Part shown: in pieces, positions 1-8,815 of the stretch
Position numbering within the stretch: the stretch's first letter is position 1
How the letters are laid out: each line of letters opens with the position of its first letter
Assembly (NCBI GenBank): GCA_003164895.1
Contig: PLUL01000023.1
Coordinates: 1 to 45,426 of the forward strand
Direction of reading: 5' to 3'
Length of the DNA: 45,426 bases
Source: Bacteroidota bacterium
GTDB lineage: Bacteria; Bacteroidota; Bacteroidia; Palsa-948
Position numbers and translations under genes: made by a program
The notes under the pieces: model-generated
Databases searched by the model: none
Seen by the model: only the letters and a program-made list of their open reading frames with translations
What the model was told of the DNA's origin: nothing

Positions 1-43
1 CAGATTCGTAGTCTGACGCTCTATCCAATTGAGCTACGAAGCC
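1..43 (-). tRNA. tRNA-Arg (anticodon ACG), partial at window edge
   Basis: Read on the minus strand from position 43, the sequence starts with acceptor strand GGCTTCG. It continues with a D arm whose GCTC and GAGC halves pair, and an anticodon stem starting TCAGA. The seven-base loop CTACGAA puts ACG at positions 34-36, so this is the CGN-reading arginine tRNA. The window ends inside the 3' side of the anticodon stem, so the variable loop, T arm and 3' acceptor strand are missing. Confidence 0.88.
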
Positions 44-67
44 ATTTAAGAATGCAAAGATAAAATC

Positions 68-1060
68 TTATTCTTTCGATTTATCTTTTTGCTGTCCCGG
101 TTTTGAAATGGATTCGCGCATGCTCGTATCCGCCTGAATATTTTGCATCTTATAATAATCCATAATACCAAGATTTCCGCTACGGAACGATTCTGCCATA
201 GCAAGAGGAATCTGCGCTTCAGCTTCGATAACTTTTGCGCGCGCTTCCTGTGCTTTCGCTTTCATTTCCTGTTCATACGCCACCGCCATCGCTCTGCGTT
301 CTTCCGCTTTCGCCTGTGCAACTTTCAAGTCAGCGCTTGCTTGTTCGGTTTGAAGTTTTGCTCCGATATTTTCTCCTACATCAATATCGGCAATATCAAT
401 AGAAAGAATTTCAAATGCAGTTCCTGCATCCAATCCTTTTGCTAAAACTGTTTTTGAAATGGTATCAGGATTTTCCAGAACCGATTTATGGTCGTGAGCC
501 GAACCAATAGTCGTAACAATTCCTTCGCCCACTCTCGCCAATACGGTTTCTTCACCTGCTCCACCAACAAGTTGATTAATATTTGTTCTAATCGTAACTC
601 TTGCTTTCACCACTAATTGAATTCCATTTTTTGCAACGGCAGAAACCGGAGGTGTGTCAATCACGCGCGGGTTTACCGAAAGCTGTACGGCATCAAACAC
701 ATCGCGACCTGCCAAATCAATTGCAGTAGCCAATTTAAAGTTGAGCGGAATGTTTGCTTTCTCTGCCGAGATAAGCGCATTCACCACCGATTGTACGTGC
801 CCGCCCGCCATGTAGTGCGCTTCGAGTTGATCGCGCGAAAGTATAAGCCCGGCTTTGTGTCCGTTGATGAGCGCATTTACAATAACGCCCGGAGGAACTT
901 TTCTAAAACGCATCAGCGCCAGTTGTATCAACGACATTTGTACTCCGGAAAGCTGTGCGGTTACCCACAAACCTACGGGAAGTATTCTGAAAAATATCCA
1001 GAGGAAAATTAATCCTCCAAAAATAAGTAGCGCGTAAACGAGAACATTTTCTGGTGCCAT
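68..1060 (-). CDS. floA: Flotillin-like protein FloA (UPF0365)
   Basis: A 330-residue membrane scaffold protein of the bacterial flotillin family, which organises functional membrane microdomains. An N-terminal hydrophobic hairpin (about residues 5-30) is followed by an SPFH-like domain. A long Ala/Glu/Lys-rich coiled coil lies at about 235-290 ([20 protein letters not shown]). The segment [18 protein letters not shown] is typical of FloA. Length matches the family. The nfeD gene lies 59 bp upstream on the same strand, the usual FloA/NfeD pairing. The start is an ATG at 1060; a box reading TATATTCG on the minus strand (1097-1104) lies 36 bp upstream and could be its own promoter. Confidence 0.93.
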   Translation of the reverse strand: MAPENVLVYALLIFGGLIFLWIFFRILPVGLWVTAQLSGVQMSLIQLALMRFRKVPPGVIVNALINGHKAGLILSRDQLEAHYMAGGHVQSVVNALISAEKANIPLNFKLATAIDLAGRDVFDAVQLSVNPRVIDTPPVSAVAKNGIQLVVKARVTIRTNINQLVGGAGEETVLARVGEGIVTTIGSAHDHKSVLENPDTISKTVLAKGLDAGTAFEILSIDIADIDVGENIGAKLQTEQASADLKVAQAKAEERRAMAVAYEQEMKAKAQEARAKVIEAEAQIPLAMAESFRSGNLGIMDYYKMQNIQADTSMRESISKPGQQKDKSKE

Positions 1061-1119
1061 TTTGTTTTAGTTTAAAGTTGAATGTTAAAAACGATGCGAA
1101 TATACAAATGGAAGCAATC

Positions 1120-1581
1120 TTATTTCAGTTTTACAAATATTTTGTTTTGCTCCACTTTTTTTACGGTAATATCTTTGTCTTGGTCAATAAAACCTTCAAT
1201 CACCTGCACTTCTACCAACATATTATTGATAAGCGCTTTTCCCATCGGGTTCAGGCGTGAAATTGTTTTTCCTGAGTCGCCAATATTAATTTTTCCATCC
1301 GCCAGTGCATTTGCTTTTCCATCAATCTTAGAATGCACCTGAATTTTTTTCCAAAGCGGAGAATGAAACGCCCAGTAAACAGCAGCAGTTGTTGCAGCAC
1401 CGGTAGCAAAGAGCGAAATAATTCCCGCCATTGTTCCGTAATTCTTAAAACTAAAAATCACACCAACGAGCATTAGAATAACAGAGATGAATCCAAACAC
1501 CATTCCTGGAACAAATAAAATTTCCAGCATCAAAAGGAAAATTCCGAGAAGAATTAGTAGAATGATGGCTGTGATTGTCAT
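1120..1581 (-). CDS. nfeD: NfeD-family membrane protein
   Basis: A 153-residue short NfeD protein without the ClpP-like protease domain of long NfeD proteins. Three hydrophobic segments (about 3-22, 27-47, 52-72) are followed by a soluble OB-fold domain (about 80-153) with GKTISRLNPMGKALINN and a closing VKKVEQNKIFVKLK strand. NfeD proteins are partners of flotillin-like proteins and are thought to help assemble membrane microdomains. Its position directly upstream of floA on the same strand supports the call. The clpS stop lies 21 bp before its start, so clpS, nfeD and floA may share a transcript. Confidence 0.88.
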   Translation of the reverse strand: MTITAIILLILLGIFLLMLEILFVPGMVFGFISVILMLVGVIFSFKNYGTMAGIISLFATGAATTAAVYWAFHSPLWKKIQVHSKIDGKANALADGKINIGDSGKTISRLNPMGKALINNMLVEVQVIEGFIDQDKDITVKKVEQNKIFVKLK

Positions 1582-1602
1582 GAACGATTTACAATTAAAA
1601 TT

Positions 1603-1872
1603 TTACTCAATCGTTGCAGATAGTCCCTTATCCAAAAGTATTTCACATTTTGGTTTTAATTCATAAAAAGTACCGCGTTTCACTCCGCATTTTCCATTGT
1701 TATGAATGATGTGTGCGCATTGAACCGCCTGAATATATTCCTGACTGCAAACATCCACAAGCGTTTCAATTACGAAATCAAATGTATTCACATCGTCATT
1801 ATAAACGATGAGATCGCATTGATCAACCAATTGTTCTTTATTATTTTCTTTGGAAAGAGATTTGGTTTTCAT
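1603..1872 (-). CDS. clpS: ATP-dependent Clp protease adaptor ClpS
   Basis: An 89-residue adaptor that recognises N-degron substrates and delivers them to a Clp AAA+ unfoldase. The core shows the family features in order: LIVYNDDVNTFDFVIETL, whose Asn-Asp lies near the N-degron pocket; the helix around AVQCAHIIHNNGKCGVKRG, with the conserved His; and a C-terminal strand. The N-terminal extension is short (about 15 residues), so the protein is at the small end of the family. It is first in a same-strand run with nfeD and floA. No functional tie between ClpS and flotillins is known to me, so co-transcription is inferred only from spacing. Confidence 0.88.
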   Translation of the reverse strand: MKTKSLSKENNKEQLVDQCDLIVYNDDVNTFDFVIETLVDVCSQEYIQAVQCAHIIHNNGKCGVKRGTFYELKPKCEILLDKGLSATIE

Positions 1873-1917
1873 AACCTCGAATTTTAGAAAGCCGAAGTTA
1901 ATGAATTCCTGAAAACA

Positions 1918-4900
1918 TCACTTGTTCTTTATCTGGTCGAGCGCATCGGCTGCACTCATCTTTTTTCCGTCCTTGAAGGCGATAACGAACGATCCGCTCA
2001 AACCATTATTTACCGATTGCGTTTTTAAATTATTTGCCGTTTCGTATTCTAAAAACTCTCCTATGGTATAAACCAGCAATCCATTTTCGTCCTTAAAAGT
2101 TTTAATTCCTTTGCTGGAATTTGCAAGAAGTTTATTGGCAATATCAATCGGCACTTGTTCTTTAAACGCGCCCACCTGAACTTTGAAAACAATTCCTTTA
2201 TTGGAAGCAGTTGTTAACGCCAACGCTGATGATTCGGAAGTGGTGGTATCCGAAGGAACAAAAGTATATTCCTGTTTATCTTTCGACAAAACATTTTTTC
2301 CCTGAGAATCAATCAGCGTTTTCGCAGCCGACAAACTGATCCTTTTTCCATTGAAGTAAGCAATCACAAACGCATCAGAAATTCCTTTTCCTGCAATCGA
2401 ACTTTTTGCTTTGTTTGCTTTTATTTCATCGTCAAATCTTCCTGTGGTATAGCGAATCAATCCATTATCTGTTTTTTCGGAATTAAGCGGAGAAATATTA
2501 TAAAGCTGGTTTGCAGAAACCTGTTTCGAGAAAACTCCAACTTGAATTGCATAAAACAATCCGCTTACTGATTTCACATCTGTTGCAGTTGCAATATGTG
2601 TTTCGGGTTCATTGATGGAATTAATTTTTGCATTTTCAGTATTGTTAACGGCTGCCAAATCAATAGTTTCTCCTGCATCTTTTGCTTTTGAAAGTGCTTC
2701 GTTAATAGAAATTCTTTTTCCGTTGAAGAATGCAACAACAAATGCATCGCGATAACCCAAACCTTTAATTTGATTCTTCGCATTGTTAGCTGTTTCAAAT
2801 TTTGGAAAGATGCCGGCAGTGTATCGTTTGAAACCCTGCGGTGTATTTTCCGAAGTGATTGGTTTTATTCCTTTAAAAAGATTTTGCGGTATAGTATTTT
2901 TGAAAGCGCCAATCTGAACTTTAAAAATTAAGCCTTCGGGCATTGGCGCATCAACCGGAATTGGTTTGGCAGCGGAATAAGAACCACCTGCAACTTCTAA
3001 TTTATCAAAAAGCGCATCATAATATTTTAACAAAGCCGCATTAGGTCGCGCTTGATTTGTTGCAGTTGATGAAGTATTTGCTGGCTGATGAATTACTGGA
3101 GAGTTGTTAGTCGTTTCTGTTTTATTATTTGCTGTAGAAGCTGTCGTATTTGTTACAGGATTTTTTGTTTCAGATTTTTCTGAAGCTGAAGCGGAATTAT
3201 TTTTTGATTGAATCGGAGTTTCTGTTTTTGCAGATGTTGAAGAAGTTTCAGAAGGATGTGTTGCAGACACTGTATTTGTCGGAACTACCGCAGTTGTTTC
3301 AGGAGTAACGATTGTTGTGTTGGTTGCAGAAACTGGTTGTTTCTTTTCATCATAAATTGCCACAACCGTTGTGGATTCACGAGGAGTTACTGTAGAAGTG
3401 GATGATGTATGCGGTTCCGTTGAAGAATTAGTAACTGGATTAGTTGTTTCTGTTTTCGTTCCAGGTTTGTTTTCTGTATTAGAAGTTTCATTGTTTGCAT
3501 TTATTGTTTGAGTGCTTGCAGTTTTATATCCTGTAGCTGAAGCAATTTTTTCGTATTTTGTTTTGTCGAGCGATTGCAGATATAATGCTGATGCTCTGCG
3601 TTTGGAATTTGCATCTGCTTGCGAAACCTCAGCAAGATTTCTTAATGAATCAGCTTTTGAATGGTTGTGTATCGATTTTTTCTTCAAATCATCCGCTTGC
3701 AGTTTGAGAACATTTTGAACATTCGGATCGCTTGCTTCACTACTTTTTTGAGAAATATTTTTCGACTCCTTTAATTGATCATCACCAAGTTTTTGCGCGT
3801 CATCTGCCTGTTTATATTGCCAATCAGCATGTTTTTTATTCCAGTCGGCTTCATTTTTCAGAGAAGTATAACGCGTGTATTCAGGCATTTTTTTCACCGA
3901 ATCAGAAACGATAGGAGTTGTGGTTGAAGAAGTTGGCTGAGTGGTTGTCGGATTAGTTGATTCCGTTTTTACAGATGAAGAAGTAGTTACAGGATTTGTT
4001 GCAGTTACAGTTTTTGTATCCGAAGTTTCAGCCGGATGTGTTGCCGTAATTGTGTTTGTAGAAACAGTTGTTTCTGGAGATACCGTGGTTGTTACAGCGC
4101 TGATTGGCTGAGTAATAGATTCAGTTTTTGTTTCGGAAGATTTAACAGAAGTTTTTTCCGTTGAAGTTTTAGTTGCCGCTGCAACTAATTCAGGATGTTC
4201 CGCTTTTATTTCAGTAACCTTATCTGCACTTTGCATCGCCAACGATTGTTTTTTTTTCGATTCTTTTTCTACTTCGTCTGCCTTACCATCTTTGCCATCT
4301 TTTTTCAATCGCTGAGATTCATCGTAAAGCGTAGCAGACCAATCATTGTAAAGTTCCTGTTCATTTTTCTTTTTCTCATATTCATTTGTCACTTTTTCAT
4401 TTCCTTTAAGTTTGGTTTCGAAATAATTATTTATATTTTTTGTGCCGGTAATATTTTCAGGAGAAACAGTTGCGGTAGAAGCAGTTTCAGGATTTGCTGT
4501 AGCGACAGTATTTGTTGAAGTTGTTTTTGTTTCAGGAGAAATAATTGATGCAGCAGCAAGCGCTTCCTGTAATTTCAGATTATCAACTTTATTTCTGCTA
4601 TCTGCTGCTTTTTGTCGCTTATCTTCTACGGAAGATTGCAATTCATAAATTTTATTTTGAATTTGAGTTTTGCGCTCGTCAACCAGTTCCGAAGCAATTT
4701 GTTTTTTCAGAGATGAAATTTGCTTATCGAGCGAATCCGTCCACGATTGATAAATCACCGCAAGCGATTCTTGTTTATCAATTTCTTTGGGTTTCTTTTC
4801 CGCATCGTGCATTTGATTCACAAAAACATTCACGTAATCAGATTTTATAACAAGCGGAGAAGTTGTTGAATTGTTGATTGGTGGATTTGTTGATTCATTC

Positions 4901-7335
4901 TTTGCGGTGGACGCAATTGTTGCAGAATTATCCGCAGGATTTTTTGTTTCATGAACAACAGCAGCAGAAATTTTTGTTTCTTTCGGTTCTTCCGTTTTTG
5001 ATAACGCAGCAGTTTTTTCAGACGAATATTTTATCTCTTTCAGCACAGAAGCTTGGAGTGCTGCATTGTTCTTGATAGAATCAGCTTGAGATTTTAATTT
5101 TGATGCTTGCGAATTATACGACTCTGCATTTTTCTTTTTTGCGTCAATTTCTTTTTCAATTTCTCCCGCCTGCTGTATCAAATTTTGTTTCACAGCATCA
5201 TTGTTAGATTTGTCCGCTTCAGCTCGCAAGCGTTTTGATTCGCTTTGCATGTCTTCCACATCCTGCTGAGAATCCAAAAATTTTGCCATCACTTTATTTG
5301 CATCCGTTTGTTTTACCTGCGCCATTTTGTTCATGTCAGGCGGAAAAGAAACATTCAAGCTATCGTTCTTCTTATCTAATTTTTCTTTTTGCGCCAAGAG
5401 TTCGTTCATCTTTTTTTCGTTTGCACCTGATTTAATTGCGGTCTCTAAATTTTTAGAGTATTTTAATTCTTCATCTGCCGTTTCTTGTTTTGCTTTTGCC
5501 AAATCATCCATCTGATTGGAAAGTGTTAACGACACAGCAGCTTCTTTAGAAAGTTCCTGAGATTCTTTTCTTAATTGCACCGATTTATCTATCTGCGTTA
5601 ATTTCTCTTCCTGATTTGTATTCGTCTCAGCGGATTTCATCAACTCGGTGGCTTCTTTGTTTTTTTGCAGCGACAATTCATTTTTCTGATTTGCTAATTG
5701 CTGAGCGGCATCCGAATTTTTCCGCATCTCGTTCACATCTTTCTGAGTTTCTTTTGCATCCTGATAAGCTATGGCAATGATGTCGGTATTTGTAACCGGT
5801 TCAGCTTTCTTGGTTTCAGTTTTCGTTTCGGTTTTAGTTGCAGAAGTATTTTCTTCCACTGCTATGGCTGTGATTTCCTGTTCGGCAGGAGTAATTTCTA
5901 AAGATGCTTTTGCTTTGATATATTGCACCGCAAGCGCAAGGTCAACACTGTCAACCTGAGAATCGAAATCATTTTTAATTACAACTTTATCTTGTCCATT
6001 TTCATTCACAAGATTCAGCTGCTGCTTCAAAAGTTTTATTTCCTGCTGCGTTGGAATCACCACCAGTTCAGAAGATTTCTTAAATCCTGAAGATTCCACC
6101 GTGAACATAAATTTTCCACCGTTGGGAAGATTAAGCGCGTATGAACCATCGGAAGAATTTGAATTGAACACGCCCACCACTTCGCCTTTTGCAAGTTTGC
6201 TGACTGTAATCTTCGCGTTCGGAACTTTATCGCCCACTTCTTTTGCGAGTGTTCCTTTTACGATTGCAATATCCAGCGGCTTGCGCTCGAGTTTAATTTT
6301 GTAAACAGAAATATTTCCTTGCGCGCTTTCTCTTCTCGAAGAAAAATAAGCGGTTTTATCTTCAGCATCAGAAATAAAAAGTATGTCATCATCAGGAGTA
6401 TTGATTGCGAAATCCATATTCACCGGAGTGCCCCACGAATTTGTTTTATCATCCCATTCACTTTTAAAAATATCATAGCCGCCCATGCTATTATGTCCTT
6501 TAGAACAGAAATAAAGAATCTTTCCGTTGGGATGCAAGAACGGATAATCCTCATCGTATTTTGTGTTGATGACATCGCTCACGCGGACGGGTTTGCTCAA
6601 ATCTCCGCTTGGCGTACGAGTAACATAATAAATATCCCTGCCGTTCTTTCCGTCTTCACCATAGCTGGAATAATAAATTTGGTTTCTGTCGGGCGCGAGG
6701 TACATCACGCTCTCATCTTTTTTCTTTTTATCTATGGAAGTTTTCAATTCATCGGGCTTAACAACAATCTTAGAATTGAACTCAGAAAGATTATACGAAC
6801 GGAAAAAATCTGCCGATGGCACTTCTTTTTTTTCCAGAACAGAAAGTTCAGTAACATTTTTCAGAAGACGCATTCCGTTCTGGCACATTTCTATTTGTCT
6901 ATCCACATCAAATCTCTCCGCAAATCTTGACGACACCATGCCTTTGTACATTGTGTAAACCCGAATGGCATCGGCAAAACGGTAATTGAGATGATACGCC
7001 TTGGCAAGAAAGAAAAAAACTTCCTTATCCACGCCTGATTTCTGCCTCTTTGCCGCAAACTCAATGTATGGAATTGCCTTCCCTTTATCGTTGCCGGCAA
7101 AAAGCAAACAGGTTCCGAATTTATAATTGTACTGTGGGTCTTTTGGATACAAACTCAACAACTGCGAAAAAAGCGGATATGCTTTTACATAATCTTCTTC
7201 CTCAAAAAGTTTGTTCGCCTGTTTTTTCATATCCTCTTCGGAGGAATAAACATTTTGAGCAGAAAGATTAAATGCCAATAGCCAATAGCCAATAGCCAAT
7301 AAAACGGTAACATTATAAAAAATCCTTCGCCTCAT
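1918..7335 (-). CDS. Giant periplasmic TPR / beta-propeller / coiled-coil / triple-SPOR protein
   Basis: An 1805-residue exported protein. A signal peptide (about 1-26, ending LSAQN, no lipobox) is followed by TPR-like helices (30-150) and PD40/WD40-like propeller strands (about 185-350; YLAPDRNQIYYSSYGEDG, HPNGKILYFCSKGHNSMGGY). Next comes a carboxypeptidase-regulatory-like fold (355-430; NSSDGSYALNLPNGG). A very long Lys/Glu/Gln coiled coil with Thr/Ser-rich linkers occupies about 480-1450. Three SPOR-type repeats end it (about 1463-1540, 1590-1663, 1713-1795), each opening with FKVQIGAF or a variant and ending near NGKRIS. SPOR domains bind denuded peptidoglycan. The order TPR-propeller-CRD matches the front of PorE-type T9SS proteins, which end in OmpA-like domains instead. 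The exact role is unknown. A (GCCAATA)4 repeat lies in the signal-peptide codons. Confidence 0.8.
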   Translation of the reverse strand: MRRRIFYNVTVLLAIGYWLLAFNLSAQNVYSSEEDMKKQANKLFEEEDYVKAYPLFSQLLSLYPKDPQYNYKFGTCLLFAGNDKGKAIPYIEFAAKRQKSGVDKEVFFFLAKAYHLNYRFADAIRVYTMYKGMVSSRFAERFDVDRQIEMCQNGMRLLKNVTELSVLEKKEVPSADFFRSYNLSEFNSKIVVKPDELKTSIDKKKKDESVMYLAPDRNQIYYSSYGEDGKNGRDIYYVTRTPSGDLSKPVRVSDVINTKYDEDYPFLHPNGKILYFCSKGHNSMGGYDIFKSEWDDKTNSWGTPVNMDFAINTPDDDILFISDAEDKTAYFSSRRESAQGNISVYKIKLERKPLDIAIVKGTLAKEVGDKVPNAKITVSKLAKGEVVGVFNSNSSDGSYALNLPNGGKFMFTVESSGFKKSSELVVIPTQQEIKLLKQQLNLVNENGQDKVVIKNDFDSQVDSVDLALAVQYIKAKASLEITPAEQEITAIAVEENTSATKTETKTETKKAEPVTNTDIIAIAYQDAKETQKDVNEMRKNSDAAQQLANQKNELSLQKNKEATELMKSAETNTNQEEKLTQIDKSVQLRKESQELSKEAAVSLTLSNQMDDLAKAKQETADEELKYSKNLETAIKSGANEKKMNELLAQKEKLDKKNDSLNVSFPPDMNKMAQVKQTDANKVMAKFLDSQQDVEDMQSESKRLRAEADKSNNDAVKQNLIQQAGEIEKEIDAKKKNAESYNSQASKLKSQADSIKNNAALQASVLKEIKYSSEKTAALSKTEEPKETKISAAVVHETKNPADNSATIASTAKNESTNPPINNSTTSPLVIKSDYVNVFVNQMHDAEKKPKEIDKQESLAVIYQSWTDSLDKQISSLKKQIASELVDERKTQIQNKIYELQSSVEDKRQKAADSRNKVDNLKLQEALAAASIISPETKTTSTNTVATANPETASTATVSPENITGTKNINNYFETKLKGNEKVTNEYEKKKNEQELYNDWSATLYDESQRLKKDGKDGKADEVEKESKKKQSLAMQSADKVTEIKAEHPELVAAATKTSTEKTSVKSSETKTESITQPISAVTTTVSPETTVSTNTITATHPAETSDTKTVTATNPVTTSSSVKTESTNPTTTQPTSSTTTPIVSDSVKKMPEYTRYTSLKNEADWNKKHADWQYKQADDAQKLGDDQLKESKNISQKSSEASDPNVQNVLKLQADDLKKKSIHNHSKADSLRNLAEVSQADANSKRRASALYLQSLDKTKYEKIASATGYKTASTQTINANNETSNTENKPGTKTETTNPVTNSSTEPHTSSTSTVTPRESTTVVAIYDEKKQPVSATNTTIVTPETTAVVPTNTVSATHPSETSSTSAKTETPIQSKNNSASASEKSETKNPVTNTTASTANNKTETTNNSPVIHQPANTSSTATNQARPNAALLKYYDALFDKLEVAGGSYSAAKPIPVDAPMPEGLIFKVQIGAFKNTIPQNLFKGIKPITSENTPQGFKRYTAGIFPKFETANNAKNQIKGLGYRDAFVVAFFNGKRISINEALSKAKDAGETIDLAAVNNTENAKINSINEPETHIATATDVKSVSGLFYAIQVGVFSKQVSANQLYNISPLNSEKTDNGLIRYTTGRFDDEIKANKAKSSIAGKGISDAFVIAYFNGKRISLSAAKTLIDSQGKNVLSKDKQEYTFVPSDTTTSESSALALTTASNKGIVFKVQVGAFKEQVPIDIANKLLANSSKGIKTFKDENGLLVYTIGEFLEYETANNLKTQSVNNGLSGSFVIAFKDGKKMSAADALDQIKNK
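7274..7301. repeat. Heptanucleotide tandem repeat (GCCAATA)x4 in signal-peptide codons
   Basis: Four perfect head-to-tail copies of GCCAATA on the plus strand, without interruption. They lie in the coding strand of the giant SPOR protein and encode its hydrophobic signal-peptide core (LLAIGYWLLAFN). Seven is not a multiple of three, so gain or loss of one unit would shift the frame about 15 codons after the start. Confidence 0.93.
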
Positions 7336-7384
7336 ATTCTATAGATGCTAAAAATAAGAGATTTGCATAACAATAATTAGCCCA

Positions 7385-7392
7385 CAAAATTA
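7385..7392 (-). promoter_or_regulatory. Candidate -7 box (TAATTTTG) for the SPOR protein gene
   Basis: On the minus strand this reads TAATTTTG, matching the Bacteroidota -7 consensus TANNTTTG. It lies 49 bp upstream of the SPOR protein ATG, implying a leader of about 40 nt. A second match, TACTTTTG, lies at 7433-7440. Neither has a clear -33 TTTG at ideal spacing. The 151-bp gap 7336-7486 holds nothing else I can identify. Confidence 0.35.
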
Positions 7393-7486
7393 GTTTTTCA
7401 AGGGTAGTTTGTTGATAAAGAGGGAAGAATGCAAAAGTAGTCATGGTATAACATGCTAAACCCACAAGTCTACACGATGTAATTAT

Positions 7487-8344
7487 TTATTGCTGCACTT
7501 CCACCACCAAATATTTTGATGCGCTCCAAAACTCCTCTGCATTGGTGATAACCAATTTTTCAATCTTACCATCGGGTCCATCAAACTTGTAAGAGCCGGT
7601 TGGATGAATGGTAATTAGCTTTGCTTTTTTGCAAGCAAGCGCGATGCTTGGAGTTTCTGAAATATCTATTTTGGTGAAATAACTTTTGTTAAAATCATCT
7701 TTCAGTTTTTCAGCTCTGCCGATTCCGATGAAACCGCCTTCTTTAGTAAGCACGCCTTGATCCAGCAATTCTTTTGAAGTTCCAAAAGCATAATAAGCTG
7801 TGTTGAGTTTGCCGGATTTATCTTCGAGCATTTCCTGAGCGGCTTTGTAATTCATGCTCACTTCCGAAAGTTCTACATTCAGCTTTTCGAGCTGGGTTTT
7901 CAGTTCAGAAATTTCACCGTCTTTTTCAGCAATCTGCGCGTTCAGTCGTTCTATCATTTGCTGAAAATCGGCGATCTTCAGATTTGCTTTCTTCAATTTC
8001 TTGTTCATCGAAGAAAGTTTCTGTTTGTTCTTCACCATCAGGTCATAGATCGCCTGAATATCGCCAATTATTTTTTCTTTTTGGTTCTGATCCAATTCTC
8101 CTTTCTGACTGGAAGTGGTGAGAAGTTTTTCTTTATCCTTAATTACATCGAGGTTATCAGAAATTTCATTGAACGCGCGAATGAATCCGAAGATGGCAGA
8201 ATCTTTTGCTACTACTTGTCCGCCCAGATTCTGAGCTACGTTTTTCAAACTGTCTTCAACAGACATTTTTGCTTTTTCGTTTCCGTTGCCGCAAGAGAAA
8301 AAGAAAGGAGCTGAAATAATCAGAAAGAAGAATATATTTTTCAT
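7487..8344 (-). CDS. Coiled-coil lipoprotein of unknown function
   Basis: A 285-residue lipoprotein. The signal peptide ends in the lipobox FFFSC with Cys18 as the lipidated residue. The middle (about 90-180) is a strong heptad coiled coil (NKQKLSSMNKKLKKANLKIA, then NAQIAEKDGEISELKTQLEK). The C-terminal part is globular, with a stretch mentioning FGTSKELLDQGVLTKEGGF that recurs in Bacteroidota lipoproteins I cannot name. I chose ATG 8344 over the longer frame starting at 8362 because a near-perfect promoter (TATCTTTG at 8360-8367) overlaps the upstream ATG, and because MKNIFFFLII gives a clean signal peptide. No function is assigned. Confidence 0.8.
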   Translation of the reverse strand: MKNIFFFLIISAPFFFSCGNGNEKAKMSVEDSLKNVAQNLGGQVVAKDSAIFGFIRAFNEISDNLDVIKDKEKLLTTSSQKGELDQNQKEKIIGDIQAIYDLMVKNKQKLSSMNKKLKKANLKIADFQQMIERLNAQIAEKDGEISELKTQLEKLNVELSEVSMNYKAAQEMLEDKSGKLNTAYYAFGTSKELLDQGVLTKEGGFIGIGRAEKLKDDFNKSYFTKIDISETPSIALACKKAKLITIHPTGSYKFDGPDGKIEKLVITNAEEFWSASKYLVVEVQQ

Positions 8345-8359
8345 TGTACAAATTTTTTC

Positions 8360-8367
8360 CAAAGATA
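8360..8367 (-). promoter_or_regulatory. Promoter -7 box TATCTTTG with -33 TTTG, for the coiled-coil lipoprotein
   Basis: On the minus strand the box reads TATCTTTG, and a TTTG lies 17 bp upstream (complement of CAAA at 8385-8388), the classic Bacteroidota arrangement. The expected transcription start is about 9 nt before the ATG at 8344, so the leader is very short. This is the best-formed promoter I see in the window. Confidence 0.6.
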
Positions 8368-8455
8368 AGATTTATAGGACTTAGCAAACAATGAAAATAG
8401 AGCGAAGCCAAAGCGTCAAATAGATGCTTCGACAACGCCCTGCATGACATTAAAA

Positions 8456-8797
8456 TTATTTTTTCTCTTCCGGCTGGCAGCAACTTGCTCCAAAACCTTT
8501 GCGGAATTTTTCGCGCTCTTCTTCGCTCATGCCTTCCCATTTTCCTTTGAAGTATTGGCGCCAGTAACCGCCACGATGTCCACCGTAACATCCGCCTTTG
8601 TGTCTCCATCCTCCAAAAAGAATTCTTGCCAGAATCAATATTCCAAATGCCTGGCAATAGGTAATTATTTTTGCTCCTGCAAAAAGTTCCGGCATCAGCC
8701 AATTCCATAAATGCATCACAACATATCCTAACGCAAATGCTCCAGCAACAACCGCTATTGCGCAGAAGATTCCTTTTTTTATCCAATGTGCTTTCAT
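8456..8797 (-). CDS. Small Cys/His-rich membrane protein paired with an ECF sigma factor
   Basis: A 113-residue protein with two membrane segments (about 8-30 and 42-62). A cytoplasmic-looking tail contains HKGGCYGGHRGGYW, the segment GMSEEEREKFRKGF, and a terminal CC. LWNWLMPELF followed by a second helix ending SRILFGGW-like is a pattern I recall from unnamed Bacteroidota proteins encoded beside ECF sigma factors. The sigma gene ends 18 bp upstream on the same strand, so the two are almost certainly co-transcribed. The Cys/His-rich tail could bind metal or act as a redox switch. A role as anti-sigma factor is an inference from position only; no classical anti-sigma fold is evident. Confidence 0.8.
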   Translation of the reverse strand: MKAHWIKKGIFCAIAVVAGAFALGYVVMHLWNWLMPELFAGAKIITYCQAFGILILARILFGGWRHKGGCYGGHRGGYWRQYFKGKWEGMSEEEREKFRKGFGASCCQPEEKK

Positions 8798-8815
8798 ACA
8801 ATATTTTTTAAAAAG

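Noticed and set aside
1120-1581. Long NfeD with serine protease domain
   Set aside because: The protein is only 153 residues and lacks the ClpP-like domain and catalytic Ser-Lys dyad.
6319-6930. 203-codon plus-strand frame
   Set aside because: It is antisense to the propeller region of the SPOR protein and has no recognisable domain or start context.
8256-8801. 181-codon minus-strand frame overlapping three genes
   Set aside because: It runs out of frame through the small membrane protein gene and into the lipoprotein gene, both of which have clear signals; this frame has no coding features.
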